A DNA stretch of 64,000 bases from DATAPD01 sp036265385 (GTDB taxonomy: Bacteria; Acidobacteriota; Terriglobia; Terriglobales; Acidobacteriaceae): positions 186,001 through 250,000 of the forward strand of contig DATAPD010000042.1 of assembly GCA_036265385.1 (NCBI GenBank), given 5' to 3'. Below are positions 15,624 to 24,136 of the stretch, piece after piece. Below the pieces are notes generated by a model, which did no database searches, was not told the origin of the DNA, and saw only the letters and a list, made by a program, of their open reading frames with translations. The translations under genes were made by a program, and so were the position numbers. Positions within the stretch are counted from its first letter, which is position 1. Every line of letters begins with the position of its first letter.

Positions 15624-15816
15624 CTCAAGAATGTGATGGTACTCAGGGTCGTTTAACATCACCTGCTCCTCATTTAAAGGGTTTCAATATATGACGCAGT
15701 CACGATCGCTATTCCGATATAGCCGAGATCGATTCCAACCTTCGACAGATCGAAAGGAGATCGAAAGGATTTACGTAGCCATTAGTCACTGCGCCCTGGA
15801 CTAGTACACCCGAGGT

Positions 15817-16404
15817 TCAGTTGTCCATGCTCGTGCCCATCGGCTCGTAACGATACTTCTTGCCGTCGAAATACACAGCGCCGGATTCTCCCTGATTTGT
15901 CGATTCCTGCGCATAGAGTGCCATCTGAACTTTCTTCTTCAGCTTAATCCGCTTCACCGCCATCTTGGTAAACGGCACGTTGATGAGCACGAACTTCGAC
16001 TTGGGAGAATCGGAACGCCACGCTTCAGCGCCGTCTCCGTGGATGATTAAGAGCGACAGGCCCCAGAATTTCGGATCGTCGTTTTCACCAAACTTGGTAG
16101 TGATCTTCGGATCGCCCAGGCCATAAAAGCTATGGTACGGATCGAGAACGGTGTAATTCTTGTCAGCCTGATCTACGAACGGATTCTTGCCCTTGGCGGC
16201 AATCACGATGTCCTCGATGCCATCGCCGTTCAGATCGCCGACCGTCGGCGGGATCTCCGGCGCTAAGGTGAATTCCGCTCCAAAGGTTTTGTGAATGAAG
16301 TCATTGTCGATCTTGGGCGCCACGGCTTTGGTATCCGCGGATTGCGCGAACGCGGGAATGGCAATGGCAAGAACAACAGCAAAGAAAAAGAAAATACGGG
16401 GCAT
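15817..16404 (-). CDS. Secreted FG-GAP/VCBS-like protein
   Basis: 195 residues with a signal peptide ending AIPAFAQ. One Ca2+-loop-like motif DLNGDGIEDIVIA (around residues 57-69) is typical of FG-GAP/VCBS repeats, but only one clear copy is present. The remainder is beta-rich with Lys-rich strands (VKRIKLKKKVQMALYAQ). It is probably periplasmic or secreted. Function is unknown. It lies 66 bases downstream of thiL on the same strand, possibly cotranscribed. Confidence 0.65.
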   Translation of the reverse strand: MPRIFFFFAVVLAIAIPAFAQSADTKAVAPKIDNDFIHKTFGAEFTLAPEIPPTVGDLNGDGIEDIVIAAKGKNPFVDQADKNYTVLDPYHSFYGLGDPKITTKFGENDDPKFWGLSLLIIHGDGAEAWRSDSPKSKFVLINVPFTKMAVKRIKLKKKVQMALYAQESTNQGESGAVYFDGKKYRYEPMGTSMDN

Positions 16405-16470
16405 GCCGCTACTCTAGCCGCCTACGTGCGAGAGCGGTAGAGTCAAGCCGGGTACGGAAGTCACAGCGCC

Positions 16471-17442
16471 TCAGTGCGCGAAATGCTCCCATCCCTTTAC
16501 TTGTAGTCTGCATCGAACGCCGTCGCGCACGAGGATGAGTTGTTTCCCCCTAGTAATTACGCCGATCGGGCTGACCTGTACGCCGTCGATTTTCGGAGGG
16601 ACGCGCGTATTCTTCCGGGCAGTGAAAAGCAACTCGTAATCCTCTCCGCCGTGCAGGGCCAAATCGAGATCGACGGCCTGCTTCTTCTTTCCGGCCTTCG
16701 CTTGCGGGACCGCATGCGCGTCGATCTGGGCTCCGACGCCACTCTCCTCGCACACATGCGAGAGGTCAGTCGACAACCCATCGCTCAGATCAATCATTGC
16801 GGTCGCAATGCGCCGGTCCCGCAAAAATTGACCCACTCCAATGCGGGGCACAGGACGAAAGTGCCGAGGGTAGTCCCGCTCCTCGACTGATGCCGCTCCC
16901 TTGCGCAGCGCCGAAAGCGCGGCCGCGCTGCCACCCAGCTCTCCTGTTACGTAGATCCGGTCCCCGGGCTGTGCTCCCGACCGAAGGACAGCTTTGTTTT
17001 TCGGGACCGATCCGACAACGACGATATCGGCTAGCACGAGGTCAGGCGATTGGGCCGTGTCCCCGCCGGCGAGCGGCACCTTGAATTCCGCAGCCAATCC
17101 AAGAAGTCCCTTCAGAAAACCATCCACCCATGATTGGGAAATGGATTTCGGAAGTGCGAGGGAGAGAAAGGCCGCAACGGGCGATCCTCCCATGGCTGCA
17201 ATGTCGCTTAGTCCCCGCACAAGGCATCGCCGGCCGACCACTTCTGACCTGTGCCAGCTGCGACGAAAATGCACGTTCTCGAGGGAGAAGTCGGTTGTGA
17301 CCAGCAACTCCTGTTTGGCTGGTATACGTAAGACTGCGCAATCGTCACCGATGCCGTGCTGGAGAAAACGTTTTGAAGGCGAGGAATTGGCGCGAACTCG
17401 ACCTCGAATGCGCTCGATCAGCTGTTTTTCGCGCAGCGGCAC
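16471..17442 (-). CDS. thiL: Thiamine-monophosphate kinase
   Basis: 323 residues from a GTG start. Motifs of the PurM-like ThiL fold are present: GIGDDCAVL near residue 30, TTDFSLENVHFR, GGDTAQSPDL, IDLSDGLSTDL and LHGGEDYELLF. The enzyme phosphorylates thiamine monophosphate to the pyrophosphate cofactor. No other thiamine genes are nearby, and no TPP riboswitch was recognised upstream. It ends 66 bases before the FG-GAP-like gene. Confidence 0.94.
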   Translation of the reverse strand: MPLREKQLIERIRGRVRANSSPSKRFLQHGIGDDCAVLRIPAKQELLVTTDFSLENVHFRRSWHRSEVVGRRCLVRGLSDIAAMGGSPVAAFLSLALPKSISQSWVDGFLKGLLGLAAEFKVPLAGGDTAQSPDLVLADIVVVGSVPKNKAVLRSGAQPGDRIYVTGELGGSAAALSALRKGAASVEERDYPRHFRPVPRIGVGQFLRDRRIATAMIDLSDGLSTDLSHVCEESGVGAQIDAHAVPQAKAGKKKQAVDLDLALHGGEDYELLFTARKNTRVPPKIDGVQVSPIGVITRGKQLILVRDGVRCRLQVKGWEHFAH

Positions 17443-17830
17443 CCGCCCAATATACCGAAATGCAATTCGCGGGCCTTAAAGTCAGTAACCTCTCAAAAGG
17501 CATCTGAACCGTAACGCGTCCCGAAAGACAGTCGCCCGGCACGGCCTTGGGTAACCATCCAGAAGGGCGTGTTGACGTTGACAGGGGAGAATCAGCTTGG
17601 TTACCATCTACAAGCGTTCCAAACACCTTTGGCCGAATAAGCTCTGCATTCTCTGTGGATTGCAGAAACTTTAAATCTTAAGCCTGGTTCCGGTAGGTCA
17701 GGCGGTGCGCGAAAACACTTTGTCCCAGCAAGGACGCGCAACCGGGGAATCAGCGTAGCTGAGCTCAGGGCAAGACATTAAAACGCCTCGAGCAGGCCCA
17801 ATTTGCCATCTCAATACGGAAGGTCGTTGC
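17443..17830. other. Divergent intergenic region thiL / M23 peptidase
   Basis: About 390 bases separate these divergent genes. No gene, RNA or repeat family was recognised. An AT-richer stretch near 17640-17680 could hold promoters but no strong element is visible. Confidence 0.5.
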
Positions 17831-18742
17831 TTGCGTAAGCGTTTTTACATCCTGTTTGTGGCCCGCGACGATGACGGGCAGTTACGCAAAATCTCGATTC
17901 CACTCCACTACCTCTACGTCTTCGTAGCGGGTGCCGCGATCGGTTTCCTGGGCCTTACCGGAATTGCCAGCTCCTATACCCGGATGCTGTTGAAGGTGTC
18001 GCATTTCAATCAATTGCGGACAGAAAAAGAGCAGCTGAAGGACCGCTATTCTCGCCTGGAACAGGTCGCCCGTGAGCGGGACATCCAGGTCGCCTCGTTA
18101 GGATCTCTGGCGGGCGAAGTTTCAGCGCTTTATGGTTTGAAGAATGAACCGAGTTTGGTGACCGCTTCGACGCAGTCGGTGGAAGACCAGCAAGTCACGT
18201 CCTCTCTGGACCAGCTTTCTGCACTTCGATCTTCAGCTTTGAGCGGGGCTACAACCGTCGGGCTTTCCCTTGGCTTGACCAAGAACGCAACCACAGCGGA
18301 TTGGTTCCGCGCGAATTCCGCTCCCAATCTTTGGCCAGTCGAAGGGCTAGTCACCGGATCGTTCGGCGAACGAATCGATCCATTCAATGGTGAGGGCGCG
18401 TTCCATAGCGGCGTGGATATTTCCGCCGGCGTCGGACAGCCCGTAGTTGCTCCGGCCGATGGATACATCACATTCGCCGATTTCCTTGGCGGTTATGGCC
18501 GCGCGGTCATGATTGACCACGGTCATGGCATCACCACCCGGTACGGACACCTTGCCAATTTCGCCGTCATCGCTGGGCAGCATATCCGCCGGGGCGATAC
18601 CGTCGGCTACGTTGGCTTGAGCGGTCGCTCCACCGGTCCCCACCTCCACTACGAAGTCCGCATTAACGACACGCCTGTGAATCCCTACAAATACCTCCGC
18701 GTGACAGTCGCGCATGCGGGCGGGTTTGCTTCGGGAAGCTAG
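17831..18742 (+). CDS. Membrane-anchored M23-family peptidoglycan endopeptidase
   Basis: 303 residues from a TTG start with GGAAGG upstream. An N-terminal basic stretch and one membrane helix (residues ~27-48) are followed by a coiled-coil stretch (HFNQLRTEKEQLKDRYSRLEQ in part) and a C-terminal LytM/M23 domain. Zinc ligands are visible in FHSGVDIS and in GPHLHYEV, with the accessory YGHLA motif. The complete site suggests an active cross-link hydrolase rather than an EnvC-type regulator. It stands alone between divergent thiL and a membrane protein gene. Confidence 0.9.
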   Translation: MRKRFYILFVARDDDGQLRKISIPLHYLYVFVAGAAIGFLGLTGIASSYTRMLLKVSHFNQLRTEKEQLKDRYSRLEQVARERDIQVASLGSLAGEVSALYGLKNEPSLVTASTQSVEDQQVTSSLDQLSALRSSALSGATTVGLSLGLTKNATTADWFRANSAPNLWPVEGLVTGSFGERIDPFNGEGAFHSGVDISAGVGQPVVAPADGYITFADFLGGYGRAVMIDHGHGITTRYGHLANFAVIAGQHIRRGDTVGYVGLSGRSTGPHLHYEVRINDTPVNPYKYLRVTVAHAGGFASGS

Positions 18743-18750
18743 AACGGCAT

Positions 18751-18775
18751 CCGTCGTCCGCTTTCCGTCGTCCGC
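18751..18775. repeat. Left arm of inverted tract around the gene at 18944
   Basis: CCGTCGTCCGCTTTCCGTCG and the following TCCGC match the complement of 19494-19517 in 22 of 24 positions. The two arms flank one gene. Confidence 0.65.
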
Positions 18776-18943
18776 GAATAAATCAGAGGATGTTTGGTAG
18801 TCGTTGGTCGTTATTGAAGCTTTCCATCTTTCACGAAAGCTTGAAACTCGACCGGGGTCAATGAGTGTAATGGCGATGTTACGACAGTTATCACGACGTT
18901 GCCGTTCCCTCGCCTTACACTTCTAGGCACGGAGCATTCTGAA

Positions 18944-19396
18944 ATGCCTGAGCCTGCGGCACGTCCTGGTACATCTGCGGCAATCACATTCGCTTTGTTT
19001 TGTGCCGTTGTCACCGTCGCAAGCAGGATTCGCGTGACAGATAATTTGAATGGCCGACTGGGGTTCGTGTTCTTCCTGTTGGTCATGGTCACTCCTGTTT
19101 TCCTCGCAACCGGGGTGGCGCTGACTGCTTGGCCTCTGATGCCGCGACTAGCCTCGTACTCTGGCGTCCTAGAACGCCTGCTCTTTGTACTCGCTGCGTT
19201 TGTCGTGACGTGTGGTTGTGGACCACTAGCCATCAGTCTCGCTGTCATGGCGATCACACGTCATCAGGATTCAATCGGAGCGGCTGGGATTTGGGCGCTG
19301 TTGTCCATCGTCGGCGGCATAGGGCTATCCATTTTCGGGATTGCGGTCACGCTTCTACGTCTGGCCCTAAATCGCCGTCCATCAACTCGCCTCTGA
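18944..19396 (+). CDS. Hypothetical membrane protein with four predicted helices
   Basis: 150 residues starting at the ATG at 18944, which has GGAG at the right spacing; an upstream ATG at 18899 lacks one. Hydrophobic segments lie at residues ~13-30, ~45-68, ~80-104 and ~115-140, and the protein ends in a basic tail. No family is recognised. The gene is enclosed by a 24-bp imperfect inverted repeat (18751-18774 and 19494-19517). Confidence 0.6.
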   Translation: MPEPAARPGTSAAITFALFCAVVTVASRIRVTDNLNGRLGFVFFLLVMVTPVFLATGVALTAWPLMPRLASYSGVLERLLFVLAAFVVTCGCGPLAISLAVMAITRHQDSIGAAGIWALLSIVGGIGLSIFGIAVTLLRLALNRRPSTRL

Positions 19397-19485
19397 GTCG
19401 CAAATGTCGCTAACAGGCGATTACACTCAAAACCCTCATTGGAAGCAGCTCGGTTCTTTTCCGACCTAAACTCAAAAGGATTTTA

Positions 19486-19517
19486 GCGGAGGACGGACGA
19501 CGGACAGCGGACGCCGG
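19486..19517. repeat. Right arm of inverted tract around the gene at 18944
   Basis: GCGGAGGACGGACGACGGAC and the following bases are the inverted counterpart of 18751-18775. The tract also ends just before the DUF3592-like gene at 19523. Confidence 0.65.
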
Positions 19518-19522
19518 ATGAC

Positions 19523-19912
19523 CTACTGCCTCAGCCCCACCCAGCTCTCGGATATCACCATCGAATTTCCCGGATTGTGAGGGTCATACTTCACCGAAGT
19601 GTGGAGTCCTAGGCGACAGGAGTGCAGGTTGATCCATTGGCGGAGGTAGGTGACGTCCTGCGAGGCTTCGTAGGAAACTCCGGCCACGTCGTACTGAAAG
19701 ATGAGCATAGTGGCGGCGTGGTGCCCGTTGGGTGTGATCTCCTGGACATCGATCACAGTGCCATCCGTGATGCGGCCCACTTGATCAAGCCACTCCCGGC
19801 GGCTGCGCTCCAGTTCTTCCGGTGGCTGCGGTTTGCGACGCGCGAAACTGTACGCGGCAACTGCTAGTCCGATGCCGCCAACGACCAGACCATAAGTGCG
19901 AATAGGGTCCAT
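19523..19912 (-). CDS. DUF3592-like membrane-anchored protein
   Basis: 129 residues from the ATG at 19912. An N-terminal helix (TYGLVVGGIGLAVAAYSFA) anchors a soluble domain with GTVIDVQEITPNG, MLIFQYDVAGVSYEASQDV and SVKYDPHNPGNSMV, the same pattern as the protein at 10887. Longer starts to 20026 add 38 residues without a signal. It lies 126 bases downstream of the FAH gene, on the same strand. Function is unknown. Confidence 0.65.
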   Translation of the reverse strand: MDPIRTYGLVVGGIGLAVAAYSFARRKPQPPEELERSRREWLDQVGRITDGTVIDVQEITPNGHHAATMLIFQYDVAGVSYEASQDVTYLRQWINLHSCRLGLHTSVKYDPHNPGNSMVISESWVGLRQ

Positions 19913-20038
19913 ACAGATGGGATGAGCCTGCCGACGTGCTGGCGACTCAAGAACAGCATAAGACGGATTGAGAGATCGCGAAAGAGGGACAGACGTTACG
20001 AAAGGTGAATGACGATATTCCCCCAATAAGCCCCAGGT

Positions 20039-20848
20039 TTACTCGTCCGATTCGTCTACGATCGAGTTGCGAAGTGTTCCGATACCTTCCACCGAAATCT
20101 CGACCACGTCTTTGGCAACGACCGGACCCACGCCTTGCGGAGTACCAGTGGCGATGAGGTCTCCGGGATATAGCGTCATGCAGGCGGTGATGTAGCGCAG
20201 GATCACGTCCAAAGAAAAGATGAAGTCACGCGTGTTTCCGTTTTGACGAACGTCCCCATTCACTCGAGTCGTGACACCAACCCCCGCCCATGGATCAACC
20301 TCATCAGAGACGACCGGGCCAACCGGACAGAATGTGTCGAAGCCCTTGGCGCGTGTCCATTGGCCATCTTTGTTTTGGAGATCGCGAGCGGTGAAGTCGT
20401 TGACGCATGTGTACCCAAGGATGTATGGCCGCACGTCGGCGTCGGCGCCGAGCTTGTAACAGGTCTTCGCGATGACAACGCCCAGCTCGCCTTCATAGTC
20501 GGTCCGGGTGGAGACTTTCGGCCGACGGATCTTGCCGCCGGGCGCGAGCAGGGAAGAGGTCGGCTTGAAAAAAAGCAGCGGCTCGGTCGGAACTTCGTTT
20601 CCAAGCTCAGCAGCATGCTCTTTGTAGTTCCTTCCTACGCAGACGATTTTTGATGGCTCGACGGGGTAGAGAAGCTGCGCTTCGTCGAGAGGAACGTGTT
20701 GCATGCGTCGACTGGGTATTCCTTCGACGTCGCCATCGCTGAGTTGTGGGGCCTGAGACAGCACGCGGGTGATGTGTTCGCGCCCGGCGATTGGTTCGAC
20801 GATGCCGTAATGGGAAGAGCCGCTGAGCGTGAATCGGCAGTAACGCAT
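20039..20848 (-). CDS. Fumarylacetoacetate hydrolase family protein
   Basis: 269 residues. The N-terminal cap domain is followed by the FAH core: IVCVGRNYKEHAAELG, PLLFFKPTSSLL, and the metal-binding acidic residues in DYEGELGVVIAK with GYTCVNDFTARDLQ and GFDTFCPVGP. The family hydrolyses or decarboxylates 2,4-dioxo acids and includes acylpyruvases and oxaloacetate decarboxylases; the substrate cannot be told here. The gene appears to be alone or leads the DUF3592-like gene. Confidence 0.88.
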   Translation of the reverse strand: MRYCRFTLSGSSHYGIVEPIAGREHITRVLSQAPQLSDGDVEGIPSRRMQHVPLDEAQLLYPVEPSKIVCVGRNYKEHAAELGNEVPTEPLLFFKPTSSLLAPGGKIRRPKVSTRTDYEGELGVVIAKTCYKLGADADVRPYILGYTCVNDFTARDLQNKDGQWTRAKGFDTFCPVGPVVSDEVDPWAGVGVTTRVNGDVRQNGNTRDFIFSLDVILRYITACMTLYPGDLIATGTPQGVGPVVAKDVVEISVEGIGTLRNSIVDESDE

Positions 20849-20938
20849 GCAGATTCATCTAAACACAAAGGAGCATTTCTGATTGAAGATTTTTGATTAT
20901 TGATCGACGAATGGATTTACTTATCTCGCGGACCCGAT

Positions 20939-22084
20939 CTATGGCACCTGCTCGCTCGCCTCTTCTGATTTCGCGCTCTCGTTACCCGGGGTGTCCACCG
21001 CTGTCACTGAATAGAAATACTGTTTACCGCCCGTGATATTCGTGTCGCGGAAGGCGGGAGTTTTGACAAGTTCGGCATTGATCTTGACCGCAGGCTGACC
21101 CTCCTCGTGACGGTAAACGTTGTACCCCGCAAGATCGTTTTGCGTCACTGGAGCCCAATTCAGGTCCATGAATGGTTGCTGTCCGGGCCCGGAAAAGACC
21201 GCTTGTAGACCTCCTGGCGCCGACGGAGGAAATATGTCGTGCGCGAAGACTTTCACTGTAGGCGTGTCGTCGCCTTCGATTTCGTTTGCGCCCATGCAGT
21301 CGGCTCCGGGAGGAGCTGTCGCAGGGCAGGGCTGAAATCCCGTGGAGACAACCGTGACGACGTTCACGTGGTATTGATACGTTTTTTCCCATTCGAATGC
21401 GGGATCAACGAAACGCACCGGTCCAGGCGCATCGAGTGGCACATCTCCAGCAACCACATCCTGGGATGGGGGTTTGGTCTCGGCAGCTAAACGGCGATAG
21501 ATGCGATAGCGATGGCTGATCTCCGGGGCTTCATGGATTTCAGCGACTCCCTGCCATGTGAGCACAATTCCTTCCGCGGATGTGGTGGCCTGGAAATCGG
21601 AGGGGGGCGGCAGAGTGGGTGCCAGCGGAATCCGGACTTCGTTCGAAATGCCCGCGCCATGATGATCGCGATTGAAAACTTCAATTGCATACGTCGCTAG
21701 GGCCGTTGGGTTGTCCTGCATGAGTTGCGCGGGGAGCGAGTCGACGTATTCGGCAGCTACCTTTTTGCCAGAGAGTTGCTGGTCGCGTGTGTTGGCAGCC
21801 GGGGAAGGTGCTTCGCCGACTTGAGGTTCGCACTGCTTCATCGGTGTGATTAGAGAACGACAGATGCGGGTTGGGCCAAAGTAGCGAACACTCTGCCGAT
21901 CGGTAGTCTGCGAGGGAACCGTCCAGGAGAGAGTAACCCGGCTCCCCTTTCGGGCGGCATGAAGATCATTCGGTGGCTTCGCGAGCTCAAGCGACGGAGG
22001 CAGCGGCGGGCCCGTGGAGGCGCAACTGGAAAATACGATGCTCACGCCTGCAAGCAGCGCCATCAAAAGAGATCGAGTGCCCAT
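20939..22084 (-). CDS. Fibronectin type III lipoprotein
   Basis: 381 residues from the ATG at 22084, which gives a signal peptide with lipobox VFSSC (Cys near residue 20). Longer reading adds 101 unrelated residues that overlap the upstream gene. Three FN3-like domains can be seen: VTLSWTVPSQ, IVLTWQGVAEIHE with YRIYRRLAAET, and MDLNWAPVTQNDLAGYNVYR near the C-terminus with YFYSVTAVDTPGNES. It should sit on the outer or inner membrane facing the periplasm. The gene follows the class III aminotransferase after 53 bases. Confidence 0.8.
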   Translation of the reverse strand: MGTRSLLMALLAGVSIVFSSCASTGPPLPPSLELAKPPNDLHAARKGSRVTLSWTVPSQTTDRQSVRYFGPTRICRSLITPMKQCEPQVGEAPSPAANTRDQQLSGKKVAAEYVDSLPAQLMQDNPTALATYAIEVFNRDHHGAGISNEVRIPLAPTLPPPSDFQATTSAEGIVLTWQGVAEIHEAPEISHRYRIYRRLAAETKPPSQDVVAGDVPLDAPGPVRFVDPAFEWEKTYQYHVNVVTVVSTGFQPCPATAPPGADCMGANEIEGDDTPTVKVFAHDIFPPSAPGGLQAVFSGPGQQPFMDLNWAPVTQNDLAGYNVYRHEEGQPAVKINAELVKTPAFRDTNITGGKQYFYSVTAVDTPGNESAKSEEASEQVP

Positions 22085-22137
22085 CGAAGAAGTCAGAGTA
22101 GCAGAAAGATCTGTAGCCAACGCAAACGAGTTTGTAC

Positions 22138-23493
22138 CTACCCTGCCAGTTCCTTGGCCGCATCGCGGAAAACCTTCGTGTGCTGATCGATATCTTCGGG
22201 CGCAGTCGCCGGTGACATGAGCGCCATGTTGTGGAACGGCGTGAGCAGGATGCCGCGGTTCATCGCATACAAGTGCATGAAGCGCTCGAGTTCGAAATCC
22301 ATGGCATCGTGAGCCTCGGTGCCGTTCTTCGGATGTTTCGAAGCGAAGAGATATTCCGCGCGGCAACCGAGACGGGTTACGTGCCACGGCAGCTGGAAGT
22401 CCAGGATGGCTTTTTCAACGCCACCGGTCCAGCGCTCGGCCATGGGAATCATGCGGTCAAAAGCGTCTTTAGTCAGAACCTTCGTGAGAGTCGCGCGCAT
22501 GGCAGCGAGCGAAAGAGCATTGCCCGCTAGTGTGCCGCCAATCCCGCCCGTGTCGCAGTCTTCAAGCGTCTGGCATGCGGAGATCATGTCGGCGACGTTC
22601 TGGGTAAACCCGTACGTTGCTCCTGGAACGCCTCCGCCGATCGGTTTGCCGAAAACCAACATGTCCGGTTCAAGGTTCTCCGCGCGCGTGTAGCCGCCGG
22701 GCCCAGCGCAAATGGTATGTGTCTCATCAATGATGAGCAGCGACCCGTATTTGCGAGTCAGGTCCCGCAAGCCTTTATGGTATCCCAGCTCCGGAAGAAC
22801 GATGCCCACGTTCGTCAGCGCAGGTTCGGCCAGAACGCAGGCAACATCTTTTTGAGCGAGTGCCGACTCGAGAGCGTTAAGATCGTTGAATTCGACAACT
22901 CGTGTGGTTTCGGTCGGATCGACGGGTGGGCCAACATTCCCGCGACGCGCCTTAGCCGATCCATCGGGCTGAAGAGTAATGAAAGTCTCGTCCACCGACC
23001 CGTGATAGCACCAGTTGTAGACGAGAATCTTCGGACGGCCGGTAATCTGCCGGGCAAGGCGAATCGAAAAACGATTCGCATCCGTGGCGGTCAAGGCAAA
23101 TTGCCAGTACTGCAATCCAAAACGCTTCTGCAGTTCTTCTGCAACAAATACCGAATCTTCGCTTGGCAGCATGAGCGTGATGCCACGCCGCGCCTGTTCT
23201 TCTATCGCCTTCACGGTTGCAAACGGAGAATGTCCGGTCATCGCACCGGTGTCGCCGAGACAAAGATCCACGTAGCGATGTCCATCAACATCGTAGAAGT
23301 GAGCGCCTTGCGCTTCTCGGACAAATGGAGGAAATGCTCCCGCCCATTTCACCATCCAGTTCATAGGCACGCCGGCAAGAAGAGATTTCTTGCCACGCTC
23401 AAATAGAGCTTTGGATTTGGGGCGTTCGTCGACGAACTTTTTCTGCTCGCGCTCCATCAGTGAGGCGAGCCTCTTCCGGTCGATGGTTTTCAT
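22138..23493 (-). CDS. Class III PLP-dependent aminotransferase (glutamate-1-semialdehyde aminomutase-like)
   Basis: 451 residues from the ATG at 23493 with GGAG six bases upstream. The PLP-binding Lys is in LVFGKPIGGGVPGATYG, and the Asp before it in LLIIDETHTICAG. Other fold-I landmarks are GDTGAMTGHSPFA and YHGSVDETF. It differs from HemL (44655) in sequence and lacks the HemL gate motif context, so it is probably a paralogue acting on another amino compound. It precedes the FN3 lipoprotein gene. Confidence 0.85.
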   Translation of the reverse strand: MKTIDRKRLASLMEREQKKFVDERPKSKALFERGKKSLLAGVPMNWMVKWAGAFPPFVREAQGAHFYDVDGHRYVDLCLGDTGAMTGHSPFATVKAIEEQARRGITLMLPSEDSVFVAEELQKRFGLQYWQFALTATDANRFSIRLARQITGRPKILVYNWCYHGSVDETFITLQPDGSAKARRGNVGPPVDPTETTRVVEFNDLNALESALAQKDVACVLAEPALTNVGIVLPELGYHKGLRDLTRKYGSLLIIDETHTICAGPGGYTRAENLEPDMLVFGKPIGGGVPGATYGFTQNVADMISACQTLEDCDTGGIGGTLAGNALSLAAMRATLTKVLTKDAFDRMIPMAERWTGGVEKAILDFQLPWHVTRLGCRAEYLFASKHPKNGTEAHDAMDFELERFMHLYAMNRGILLTPFHNMALMSPATAPEDIDQHTKVFRDAAKELAG

Positions 23494-23536
23494 GGAAGGC
23501 TCCGAAAACACAAAACCTTAGCAGAAAACAGGAAAG

Positions 23537-23565
23537 TGTAGGTACGGGCGTCCTCGCCCGTACAA
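23537..23565. repeat. Left REP palindrome
   Basis: GTACGGGCG, loop TCCT, CGCCCGTAC forms a 9-bp stem, preceded by TGTAG. It is the left boundary of the RAYT unit. Confidence 0.85.
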
Positions 23566-23626
23566 AGAAAAGCCATCACAATCGCTTTGTTCCGTTGTCA
23601 CATCCAACTAGCGTGCTGTCGGCTAA

Positions 23627-24106
23627 ATGTTGGTCGTGCCGAGAAAATATGATTATCGCCGGAAGCTTCCTCACCTTCAAAAAGATTGCAAAGCTCTATT
23701 CATTACCTTCTGCACTAAGGACCGCTGGATCATTCCGGATATGGCCCGCACCGTGGTGTTGGAAGTATGTCTTTATAGCCATGAAAAGCGATTCACTCTC
23801 TTCGGAGCAGTTGTAATGCCAGACCATGTTCATCTAGTCCTATTGCCCCTTGCTGATTCGGAGGGGATGTTCAGCATCTCTGAGATTATGCAAGGAATAA
23901 AAAGCACTTCTGCTCACCGCATCAACAAACTGCTTGGTCGTAAGGGCATTGTCTGGCAGCAGGAGTCGTTCGATCACGTCTTGCGCGTGGAGGAGGGAAT
24001 TGCGGAAAAAGTGAATTACATAATTAATAATCCTGTGAGGGCAGGATTGGCAGAGCGGTCGGAGCAGTATCCGTGGCTGTGGTATCCAAGTCTGACAAGG
24101 GCTTAG
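23627..24106 (+). CDS. REP-associated tyrosine transposase (Y1_Tnp, RAYT)
   Basis: 159 residues. The HUH metal motif is in MPDHVHLVLLP, and the catalytic Tyr is in VNYIINNPVRAGL, so the enzyme looks complete. The family start PRKYDYRRKLPHLQ is present; translation may begin at ATG 23627 or GTG 23636. RAYTs cut and join single-stranded DNA at REP hairpins and are thought to spread REPs while staying at low copy number. The gene lies in the interval between the aminotransferase and hslU, opposite to both. Confidence 0.92.
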   Translation: MLVVPRKYDYRRKLPHLQKDCKALFITFCTKDRWIIPDMARTVVLEVCLYSHEKRFTLFGAVVMPDHVHLVLLPLADSEGMFSISEIMQGIKSTSAHRINKLLGRKGIVWQQESFDHVLRVEEGIAEKVNYIINNPVRAGLAERSEQYPWLWYPSLTRA

Positions 24107-24135
24107 TTGTACGGGCGGGGACGCCCGTACCTACA
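24107..24135. repeat. Right REP palindrome
   Basis: TTGTACGGGCGGGGACGCCC followed by GTACCTACA is the inverse of the left REP with one loop difference. It may also act as the transcription end for hslU or the transposase. Confidence 0.85.
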
Positions 24136-24136
24136 T

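Larger units (their letters stand above)
14862..15816. other. Repeat-rich intergenic region
   Basis: No convincing gene is present in about 950 bases; open frames here have no sensible composition. It holds two copies of one dispersed repeat (14971-15037, 15531-15623), a copy of the CGTCGTCCGT tract (15421-15437) and a CAGCTTTCAGCC-like tract near 15258-15300. The AT-rich part near 15125-15240 may contain promoters but none stands out. Confidence 0.6.
23537..24135 (+). mobile_element. RAYT/REP unit (IS200-like single-copy element)
   Basis: A 480-bp transposase gene is bordered by two 29-bp REP palindromes in inverted orientation: 23537-23565 and 24107-24135. They are identical apart from one base in the loop (TCCT against TCCC when the right one is inverted). 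The right REP begins directly after the transposase stop and ends one base before the hslU stop. A third diverged REP lies at 5819-5845. Confidence 0.85.

Noticed and set aside
14982..15662. Proteins encoded in the repeat-rich region on either strand
   Set aside because: The frames are translations of dispersed repeats, with no ribosome site or plausible composition.
18811..19257. Minus-strand frame opposite the gene at 18944
   Set aside because: It is rich in Thr, Arg and Ser without structure, while the plus strand encodes clear membrane helices with a ribosome site.
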